Shown: in pieces, positions 9,346-16,702 of the stretch
How the letters are laid out: every line of letters begins with the position of its first letter
How positions within the stretch are numbered: position 1 is the first letter of the stretch
NCBI GenBank assembly: GCA_003427395.1
Contig: BFEA01000046.1
Location: 864,711 to 885,357, forward strand
DNA: 20,647 nt
Direction: 5' to 3'
Source of the DNA: Chara braunii
Taxonomy: Eukaryota; Streptophyta; Charophyceae; Charales; Characeae
The notes under the pieces: generated by a model
The model's input: the letters and a program-made list of their open reading frames with translations, nothing else
Told to the model about the DNA's origin: nothing
Database searches by the model: none
Translations under genes and position numbers: made by a program

Positions 9346-9960
9346 TTCTCTTTTGCCCGCTTTTTCTTTGGTAGATGGCACACCTTCCCCCCACTCAAAA
9401 TGCAATGTTCCCATCGCACGACTGGTTCTCACTCGGAGGTACGCAGACCTTGGTCCACCAACGAGTAGGCGGATGCCGGCCCATCAGCCCCAAAAAGGAA
9501 GGGTGATCAGTCCTCCCCCTGCTGATAACTCACCTCATCCCCTACCTTGTCCGACCTTTTGCCGCTTACGAGACAGGCGTCATCATTGAGGTACCTCCTC
9601 ATATCTGGCAGGCAGATCCAGTCCAAAACCTCCCAGAACCCCGTCTTGCCGCAAGGGCTTTCTCGCGAATCGTTCCTCCCGGGTGGTGTTTTCTAAGATC
9701 CGGCCTCTTCCTTTCAAGAGAGTTGGGGCTCTCAATTAGTCCACGAGTGCAGTTACGAAGACCTCGGAATTAGTCTCGAAGCGGTTGTAATGCTCCGGCG
9801 GGGCGGTGTCACTCGCCCCGTGGTGGTTGTGGCTTCCACCCGGTACCACGCCCAACTCCTCCCTTCTGGACAGTGCTGCTCAACTTAACGCGAGCCGCCG
9901 TGGTCCATTCCAAGCGGCCATGCCGCCCCTCAACGACATGGCGTGTGGTTGGGGAGAACA
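9330..9960 (-). pseudogene. Decayed minus-strand coding traces, function unknown
   Basis: Two overlapping minus frames look protein-like. One runs from about 9960 to 9590 with PPEHYNRFETNSEVFVTALV and GLDLPARYEEVPQ, broken by two TGA/TAA stops before a double stop. The other runs from about 9692 to beyond 9400 with KTGFWEVLDWICLPDM and RRYLNDDACLVSGKRSDKV, then TGA at 9509-9507 and TGA at 9431-9429, and ends near a PKKKRAK nuclear-localisation-like string. The TGAs sit where CGA (Arg) would fit. I do not recognise a family. It may be the N-terminal part of the methyltransferase ORF or a separate accessory protein. The evidence is by-eye coding character only. Confidence 0.35.
9385..9397 (-). 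promoter_or_regulatory. Second polypurine-tract-like site
   Basis: Minus-strand TGAGTGGGGGGAA followed by GGTGTG is the same 13-mer as at 8028-8016. The similarity extends upstream on the minus strand (TGCGATGGGAACATTGCA here against TGCGCGATGAGGACATCGCG there). It could mark an older nested 3' end, a central PPT, or a segmental copy. Confidence 0.4.
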
Positions 9961-10609
9961 AAAAAGACTAGAAAAAAAAAAAGAATAGCTCTCTCGCCCA
10001 TTTGGTTCCCTCACCCCTTGACGTTTAGGCGTTCAACACGAGGCGCAATTTGAACTTCCCGACTAGAGCTCGTTGTTGGGGTCAGTTCCGGACGTCCCGC
10101 ACCGATCCAAGTGGTAGGTGTCTTGGTCCTTTAACCCTCATCCCCTTACAAGAGGAACATGTCGCGCTGAGACTTTTTCCCTTACAGGGATAGAGGTCTT
10201 GGGGTTGCGGTGCGAGCACCGGTATCCCCCTCCTGCTGAGGCCAAAGACTAGAAAAAGAGAAAATCCATTTCAATGCTATTTCCAAGTTCATTTCAAGTT
10301 GCCTAGGGTCCCCTTCCTGTGCAATGCAATATTCAATCCTCAATCATTCAATCCAATGTTACTTCCAAGGTTGATTCTCATGGCTGGTCTGACAGCCTCT
10401 TATCAACAAGGCCACCCTCACGGCCGTTCTGGCGGTTATTTTCTCAATAGCCATTTCTCAAGACTGACCCTTCCGCCCACTCAATCCTCAATTTTCTCAT
10501 TCCTCAACACCCAATTTTTGTGACCGTCCCAACGGTCTCTGCCCTTCTCGGCTTTAAGGCTCCGCCTTCCTTATCTTGTCCTTCTCTTTCGCATTTTCCT
10601 TCCGCCCCC
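9961..10609. other. No gene seen
   Basis: A short A-rich run (GACTAGAAAAAAAAAAAGAA) near 9966 and a related GACTAGAAAAAGAGAAAA near 10248 bracket about 280 bases with no supported reading frame. The rest is C/T-rich on the plus strand, without a recognised element. Confidence 0.4.
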
Positions 10610-10950
10610 TTGGCAATTTTCAGTGGCCGACCCACCGACCTTTTTCATTTCCTCCATTCAACTCATTGGCAATTTCAATGACCCACCCACCGGCCTTTTC
10701 CACCTCTCTCATCCATCTTTTGGCTATTTTTAATGGCCGACCAACTGGCTTTTTCCATTTCTCTCATCCCATTGGCTATTTCAATGACCGTCCCACCGGC
10801 CTTTCCCATCTCTTTCATTCATCCCATCGGCTATTTCAATGACCGACCCACCGACCTTTTCCATCTCTCTCATCCATCCTTTGGCTATTTTCAATGACCG
10901 ACCCATCGGCCTTTTCCATCTCTCTCATTCCAACACATTCGCAATCAGCC
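10610..10950. repeat. Tandem repeat, ~52-58-bp units, about 6 copies
   Basis: Units of the form GGCTATTTCAATGACCGACC, then CACCGGCCTTTTCCATCTCTC and CATCCAT, recur about every 52-58 bp with small indels. The plus-strand frame over it reads as a Phe/Pro/Ser-rich repeat and is best treated as non-coding. Confidence 0.88.
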
Positions 10951-11008
10951 TTTCTCAATCAACCTTTCTCAATCCAATATGCAGGGGATCTCAGTGCCTA
11001 TTTCAAAA

Positions 11009-11035
11009 GGAATGACCCTTGTCAGGGGTCATTCC
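11009..11035. repeat. 10-bp perfect hairpin
   Basis: GGAATGACCC (11009-11018), a 7-base loop TTGTCAG, then GGGTCATTCC (11026-11035). It sits at the head of the 40-bp repeat array, whose units contain the right arm (GGTCATTC). Confidence 0.8.
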
Positions 11036-11036
11036 C

Positions 11037-11196
11037 GAACAAACTAGTTAGGGTCGTTCTTATCCATTCTCAAGTCGAACAGCCTGGTTAGGGTCATTCT
11101 TTTCCATTCTCAAGTCGAACAGCCTGGTTAGGGTCATTCCTTTCCATTCTTAAGTCGAACAGCCTGGTTAAGGCCATTCTTTTCCATTTTCAATGT
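11037..11196. repeat. 40-bp tandem repeat, 4 copies
   Basis: GAACAGCCTGGTTAGGGTCA followed by TTCTTTTCCATTCTCAAGTC, starting at 11037 (variant), 11077, 11117 and 11157. Spacing is exactly 40 bp. Confidence 0.92.
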
Positions 11197-11294
11197 TAGT
11201 GCCCGAGGGGGTGGGCCTCGAGGTTACGGATCCTATTTCTGTCTTGGAGGTTAGAAGGTGGTCATCTCATCTTTTGCGTGCTGTTCTCTTCCTT

Positions 11295-11497
11295 CCATTT
11301 CTCACAGTAGTGTACCATCCATTCCATTTCTCACAGTAATGTACCATCCATTCCATTTCTCACAGTAATGTACCATCCATTCCATTTTTCACAATAACGT
11401 ACCATCCCTCCATTTCTCACAGTAATGTACCATCCATTCCATTTCTCACATTAACGTACCATCTATTCCATTTCTCACAGTAACGTACCATCCATTG
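11295..11497. repeat. 29-bp tandem repeat, 7 copies
   Basis: CCATTTCTCACAGTAATGTA followed by CCATCCATT. The CTCACAG landmark falls at 11301, 11330, 11359, 11388 (variant), 11416, 11445 and 11474. Spacing is 29 bp with one 28-bp interval. Confidence 0.93.
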
Positions 11498-12063
11498 TAT
11501 ACACTCGACTTAGCGTCTAGCACTCGAGTTGGGGCTCGCGACCCCAAGCAGCACTAGCCCACCCGGCCGTTCATCCATAATAAAAGACAAAAGCGCCCCT
11601 TCCATTTTCACTCTTCCTGATCTTTCAGGTTTCGGCTATTCTCAGTCTCATTCATAACTCAGTTGGATTAGGCTCCTAGGAAATGAGTGTTCTTCACGCC
11701 CCTTAACCCATAGGTTCCCTAACCTCTCTTGTACTCGACCAGACATTCAATGTCATGGTTTGCTCGTCAATCCGTACTCAAGGTTTTCCTCTCTCAAAAG
11801 CATAATCCTTGTTCCATCCAAAATTCACAATACGCCCTCTCCTAATTGGTCTCATCCCAAATCCCATGTCTTTGTCTTAGGTACCCAAGGTAGCTCATCC
11901 AAAAGTAGCATCAACAACTATCTTTTACTTTAGCGTGACACAGCCTTAGCTGGTCCTCTTTTCACTTCCTCCGTAGCAAGCTTGCCCATATTATACACGT
12001 TCTCGTCATTCTCATATCTCTGCAGACAGAAAGCAGCGATCCTTTTCAATGTTAAGCCAACAC
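11498..12063. other. Gap with faint minus-strand coding character
   Basis: No intact gene. On the minus strand, short protein-like stretches occur: RYENDENVYNMGKLATEEV near 12020-11960, and from 11855 MRPIRRGRIVNFGWNKDYAF, ending at a TGA (11780-11778) followed by more open frame. They lie just downstream of the 327-codon accessory ORF and could be its decayed continuation, but no family is recognised. A polypyrimidine-CAG (CTTTCTGTCTGCAG) near 12022 resembles a splice acceptor on the minus strand. Confidence 0.3.
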
Positions 12064-13047
12064 CTAGTTCCTATTACTGCCTTGCGCCTCGTCTCGCCTA
12101 GTTCCTTTTCCACTCCGTTCCTCGGCAGACTTCCTAACCCCCAGGCCGAAGGTCTCGATCTCTCTTTTCATCCTTACAATTTTATGCAACTCAGCCTCGT
12201 TGAAAAAATCCAGTGGTGTGGCTTCCACCCCTGCCCTTGCGGGTGCCCGAGTCTTGACAATCCATTCGTGCCTGATTACATTGGTCCATTGCTGAAACCA
12301 GTGACTGGGCGTTGGCCCGAACTCGTCCTCCCATCTGAAAGCCCCATCGCCTGGCTGGTGCATCGGAGGCCGCCCCTCTTCCCTAGGCCTTGAGATCTCA
12401 TCCCTCTCAATCCCGCTGCTGATTTCTATGACTTCTCGCACATCCTCCTCCTCGTCCCCCTCGTCTTCAGTTTGTATGGGGTTATACCCACCAGCAAGGT
12501 TCTTTGGATCGTAGGTAAAAGAGATCTCTGTCCCCGTCCCATACCCCTCGCAACTGCCGTGATCGCTTCGTCCTTCAAGCGGGCTCTCTCTTTTCTCCTC
12601 ATCCTCCTCACGTTCGTCACGCATACCTTGTCCCCCCTCGCTTTCCCCATGCCAAGTTTCACGTCGTTCGCCCCTATTGGCCCCTTCCTCGTTAGAGATC
12701 CGAGCCTTATCTCCCATTTCTGTGTTGCCTCCTTCTTCCATATTTACCCTTCTCTTTTCGCCCTCACTGCCAGATGATATTTCTATACCTTCTCTCTTGC
12801 GGAGGGGTGAGGGTTTCCTACACAAACATTTCCTTCCACCCCTGCCTACCACTGGCCCGCCTATGAGCCCAATGTCAAATTTTCTCTTCGTTGTCCTCCT
12901 CTCTTGGCTTGGTCCAGCTTCTTCCTCTCCGGTAGGCCTGTTGATTGCCCCGCTATCGTTCTCGTTGCCGAAATCCATTTTTGTCTTTTCAAGTTTTACT
13001 CCTAAGCCCTGTATGACAAAACAACACCCGCAATGCCCCTCATACAC
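12064..13047 (-). CDS. Acidic accessory ORF downstream of pol, function unknown
   Basis: Intact 327-codon frame, the only long unbroken one in this part of the element. The first ATG is at 13047, and Met24 (MDFGNENDSG, at 12978) is an equally plausible start. The protein is highly charged and low in hydrophobic residues, so probably disordered for residues 25-240. A basic cluster RRTTKRKF lies at 50-57. Two matching motifs, GIEISSGSEGE (87-97) and VIEISSGIERDE (206-217), look like SUMO-interacting motifs: a hydrophobic core flanked by Ser and acid. Residues 245-310 are different: Trp-rich (FRWEDEFG, HWFQQWTNVIRHEW) with a probable helix, and may be a small folded domain. It lies 300 bp after integrase on the same strand, the position of third ORFs or env-like genes in some gypsy elements, but there is no signal peptide or membrane segment, so it is not env-like. 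A host-derived insert is an alternative. Confidence 0.65.
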   Translation of the reverse strand: MYEGHCGCCFVIQGLGVKLEKTKMDFGNENDSGAINRPTGEEEAGPSQERRTTKRKFDIGLIGGPVVGRGGRKCLCRKPSPLRKREGIEISSGSEGEKRRVNMEEGGNTEMGDKARISNEEGANRGERRETWHGESEGGQGMRDEREEDEEKRESPLEGRSDHGSCEGYGTGTEISFTYDPKNLAGGYNPIQTEDEGDEEEDVREVIEISSGIERDEISRPREEGRPPMHQPGDGAFRWEDEFGPTPSHWFQQWTNVIRHEWIVKTRAPARAGVEATPLDFFNEAELHKIVRMKREIETFGLGVRKSAEERSGKGTRRDEAQGSNRN

Positions 13048-13113
13048 TTACGCCTCCCCTCCCCTTAGGCCGGTAGACATTCCAGAAATGCACACAGTAT
13101 CCATCCCATCACG

Positions 13114-13124
13114 CCCTTTTTATA
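13114..13124 (-). promoter_or_regulatory. TATA-box-like element upstream of accessory ORF
   Basis: Minus-strand TATAAAAAGGG, a strong match to a plant TATA box, 67 bases before the ATG at 13047 and 136 before the ATG at 12978. It lies in the otherwise non-coding 300-bp gap between integrase and this ORF, which suggests separate transcription rather than translation from the genomic RNA. A purine-rich AAGGGGAGGGGAGG follows near 13070-13058. Confidence 0.45.
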
Positions 13125-13347
13125 CATGCGAATGCGTCGTTTGTGATGACCCCATATTTTTCCCGTAAAAAACTATGGTACAATGCCCCAAACATCCCTT
13201 CCCATTGTGACACAAGCCGGATATTGCAAACCCGCAAGTCATGCTTCCTTTCAACCTCAGTCAGTCCAAGTCAAAACACCAGTCCCAAAAAAATGACAGT
13301 CCCACGAACATTGTCAGGGACAAACCATAGTGTGGGCGAGGTTGTGG

Positions 13348-15310
13348 TTAGTCTTTAGCTTGTGGCTCCTCTGTTTCCTTATCTTCGGCCTCCTGAAGCC
13401 ATTGTTCCACTATGTCCCGACTTAGAAACCTGACCAGTCGTTGCCCCGGGAAGGGCCCTTTCAATCCAGTTTCATCCAAATCTTCCAGTTCGAAGGTGTT
13501 CAGTCCCATCCGCTTAGCGACCCGGTAGGGGCCTTTGAACCTCCTTCCCAACTGTCCCGACCAAGTATTTTCTAGTGTCGAGTTCCTTAGCAATACCATC
13601 TCCCGCACCTGAAGTGGCTCCTTTCTTACAATCTTAACCTGGTCCCACCTTGCTTTGTCCCTCATTCTGCTGTCCAGCACCCGACTGGCGATGTCTTCCA
13701 CGACCTCCTCATTCTTAAGGATCTGTTGACATTTTGCCTCGATTAACTCTTTAGTGGTCATTTGCGGATCATCATCTAATCTATTCCAAGTAGGTACCAA
13801 GGCTTCCACAGGAAAGTTGATCTCTCTTCCGTACCAAAGCTCTGCCGGGATGCATCCTGTTGTCCTTTTAGGAGTCATATTCTCTGCAAAGACAGCCTGC
13901 TTAAGATACCTAGGCCAGTTCCCCAGATGGTCTGCTGCGAGCTTTGCAATCGTGTTCTTCAAGGTTCGGTGCCCCCTTTCCACCGGTGCATTGGCCTAAG
14001 GGTGATATGGCTCGATGAGTTTGATCGGTACGTAGAGTCTCTTAAGCATCTCCAATACTTCTTGGTTCACAAATTTCGTCTCATTGTCTGCTATAAACCT
14101 CCTGACGAATGGGTGCCTTAAGTAGAAGTCTTCTATCCAGTCCGCCACACTCCTCCCTGTCTTTTTCTTGAGGGCGACTGCCTCCACGATCCCACTCACG
14201 TTGTCTCACGCATCTAGGATATACTTGTATCCATCCGTTGATACAGGCATGACCGCAAGGTCGAGGTGGACCAGATGTCCCGGCCCTAGCACCCGCGTTG
14301 GTCTAAGCGGCTCGAAGACTCGTACCGAGCTTCGTTCTTGGCAAATAAGACAAGTTCGACAGTATATGGCGACCATGCCTGCCATACCTGCCCAATAATA
14401 GAGCGGCGTTATCTTTACAAGTGTTCCTTTGGAAGACCGATGTCCTCCAGCTAACCCGTCGTGCATTGCCTGGATAACATTTACTTGCCTAGACCTTCCG
14501 CGCACAACCCTTCTGGGCATAGCACCTTCCTCCCTCCGGAACAAATGCTCGCCCCTTAGGACGTACCTTTCGACTTCTTCTCTTGCCTTAATACTGACTT
14601 CCGTAGGTTGTTTGTTTCCTACCAACAACAAACCGATCTCCCGAAAGAGCCCTTCATATGATTGGACACAGAAAAACTTATCTCCTTCCTTGCCCCCATC
14701 CTTTCCTTCTTGCATCTGATTTACCACCCATTGCAAGTCTTTCCTTTCCCAAGATTCCACTAAGCTCATCACTGCTTCCCTGCCCCCTTCGACCGTCATT
14801 GCTATCAGCTCCTCCTTCGGTCCTACTATCGCTCCCCATGAGTCCTTTTCTTCTCTGCGTCCTCGAGTGGTAACTGGTCCTTCCCTAAGTTCAGCTACTA
14901 CGGAAGGTGCCCCCTTCTGCAAAGTCTGGATCAATAGTTCTCCCGATGTGCGTCCCTCGCTCATCATTTCGTTATCCGCCGCAAGAGTTCCTCCTTCGTA
15001 TTCGAGGAAGGCGTCTATAGGCTCTGCATCCTCCATCCCTTCGGGAGTGATGCAAACCCGACTCAGCCCATCTGCCTTGTTGCGGATTCCAGCAATCCGT
15101 TCGATCTTGTAATCGAACTGCCAGATGAATCCTACCCATCTCCCTACCATCGGATCTATAGGCCTGTAATTCTTTAGGGCCCCTGCGACATTCGTCGGAT
15201 CAATCCTTAAGATGAACTGCCTCCCAAATAGGTAGGCCTGGAAGGTCTTAAGGCAATGCAGGATGGCTAGGACTTCCTTCTTGAATTGCGAGTACCGCCG
15301 TTTAGGGTTC
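13348..15310 (-). pseudogene. pol: RNase H C-terminal part and integrase (pol 3' half)
   Basis: One reading frame runs from about 15310 to the stop at 13348, broken by TGA (14208-14206, between ILDA and DNVSG, where Arg CGA fits) and TAG (13998-13996, between EPYHP and ANAPVERG, where Gln CAG fits). It begins with the last part of RNase H (RWVGFIWQFDYKIERIAG, ADGLSRV). An acidic linker follows, then the integrase zinc finger HDGLAGGH...CRTCLIC (HHCC). The DDE core has Asp in VHLDLAVMP, Asp in FIADNETKF (a Glu where Gly is usual) and Glu in APVERGHR. A GPY/F-type tail follows (RRFKGPYRVAKR) and the protein ends in an acidic DKETEEPQAKD. Integrase would join the cDNA to host DNA. No chromodomain is present. 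The catalytic triad is intact apart from the stops. Confidence 0.92.
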
Positions 15311-15650
15311 TACTTTCAAACCTAATCGGCCTCTCTTTTCCTCCCTCATCCCTTTGGATCAATACACCTCCTACGGCCAAAGGTCCTCCACCCGTCTCTT
15401 GGATGAAGGGTCGTCCTACTTCGTCATTAAAACAAGGCGCGGACAGGGCGACTGTCTCAGATGTTAATATGTCCTTGAGTCTTTGGACAGCTCCTTCCCG
15501 CTCCTCCGTCCAATCCATGGTTCTTTCTTCCCTAATCATAGCCCGGATAGGCTCAGCGATCTTGGCAAAGTTCTTAATAAAGATCCTCCAAAAGCAGACC
15601 ACGCCTAGGAATGCCCTTACCTCCGTCGTCGTGCGCAGTGGTGTCGGTCA
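15267..15650 (-). pseudogene. pol: RT connection and RNase H N-terminal part
   Basis: Continues in the RT frame past the TGA at 15650-15648 (KISQ-stop-PTPLRTTTEVRAFLG; Trp TGG fits the stop). Contains VRAFLG, FWRIFIKNFAKIAEPI and FIQETGGGPLAVGGVLIQ, which corresponds to the first RNase H strand; the usual first catalytic Asp is Glu here. It loses frame after RFESRTLNGG: about 7-10 bases appear deleted near 15301, and the correct continuation (RRYSQFKKEVLAI) resumes in another frame. RNase H would remove the RNA strand from the hybrid; this copy cannot make it intact. Confidence 0.9.
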
Positions 15651-16702
15651 TTGTGATATTTTGTCGGTCTTTGCCGGATCCGGCTTCCTGCCGTAAGCAC
15701 CGCAACGAAATCCTAGTATAGTCACCTCCGGTACTGCTAGGATACTCTTTGGTCCACTAGCCGTAATGTTGTATACTAGGAACCAGCGGAGTAAGTCCTT
15801 GATGTCTTGCAAGTGGTCCCACACAAGACGTCGGATTCCGCGCTGGACTTCCATCTCGTCCTTTTCCTGCGCGCCTTTGATTGGATTGTCATCGATGTAA
15901 GGTTCACATTTTTCTGGGAACATGTCCCCAGCCACGGCGAGCATCCTGCGTTGCGCTTCGGCCACTGCGTTTGTGAATCCCATAGGTGTCACCTGCATCT
16001 GTAGCTGGCCTACGGAGGTGTGCATAGCGGTGTATGGCCTGTCCCGAACATCCAATGGAAGCTGGTCGTACCCTGAGTACAGATCTATCAGGGAGTAAAT
16101 GCTCCGACCGGCGTGTGATTCTGCTAATAAGTCAGCCTGAGGTAGCGAGCCAGCATCCTGGATGGTTACCGCATTCAACTTCTGCAGGTCCTGAATCCAC
16201 CTTAGTGTCTTGTTAGGCTTCCGAAAGACGAACCACCGATTTGCGTATGGCGATGTCGTAGGCTCCGCAACGAAGGAGTCCATCTTTGCTCGGAGGAGGT
16301 CTGTTACCTCTCCCGCTATCCCAAATTCATAGGATGGTCCCTTGTCATTCCAGCACTCATGTTCTACCGTGTGGATTCTGACCGGAGGGATCAATTTCGC
16401 ATCCAGTCGTCCCTTCTGGTGATCACTAAAGGTAAACGTCAGATGAAATTCCTGGCAGGTCCTTTTGATCAGGCGGTTTTCTTCTTCCGTTAAGAATCCG
16501 TCTATCCCTATCTTCATTGTGTTCGCTACATCATCTGGTATCTGATGTCCCTCCGTCGCCCTTCTTTCTCGGATCACTCGAAGGACCTCTTCCTCCTTCT
16601 CCATAGCCTCTTCCTTTGATGTCTCTAGCAAGATCGAGACCGGTTTTGCTTTCTTCCCTACCGGCTTGTACTTTCGGACACTTCCTTCCAGGATCTTTCT
16701 CC
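15648..16702 (-). pseudogene. pol: Reverse transcriptase domain
   Basis: The frame opens just after the slippery heptamer (RRKILEGSVRKYKPVG) and runs unbroken to TGA at 15648. Counted from the TTG at 16631, the fingers and palm follow: PTTSPYANRWFVFRKPN (124-140), LRWIQDLQKLNAVTI (143-157), motif A SLIDLYSGYDQLPLD (180-194, first catalytic Asp 183), motif B VTPMGFTNAVAEAQ (214-227) and motif C YIDDNPIKG (245-253) with both catalytic Asp. All polymerase residues are present. No ATG suits as a start, so the domain must be made as a fusion with the upstream gag-protease frame. The -PIKG after YIDD and DLQ-x-LN are typical of fungal-type gypsy RTs. Confidence 0.94.

Noticed and set aside
8446-9589. 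Plus-strand ORFs of 267 and 170 codons
   Set aside because: They are antisense to the methyltransferase motifs and run through tandem repeats. The minus strand carries the recognisable protein.
12064-13047. Accessory ORF as an envelope gene
   Set aside because: No signal peptide, transmembrane segment or cysteine-rich ectodomain; the protein is acidic and soluble in character.
12472-13168. Plus-strand ORFs opposite the accessory ORF
   Set aside because: Antisense shadows of the acidic minus-strand protein; hydrophobic composition follows from complementarity.
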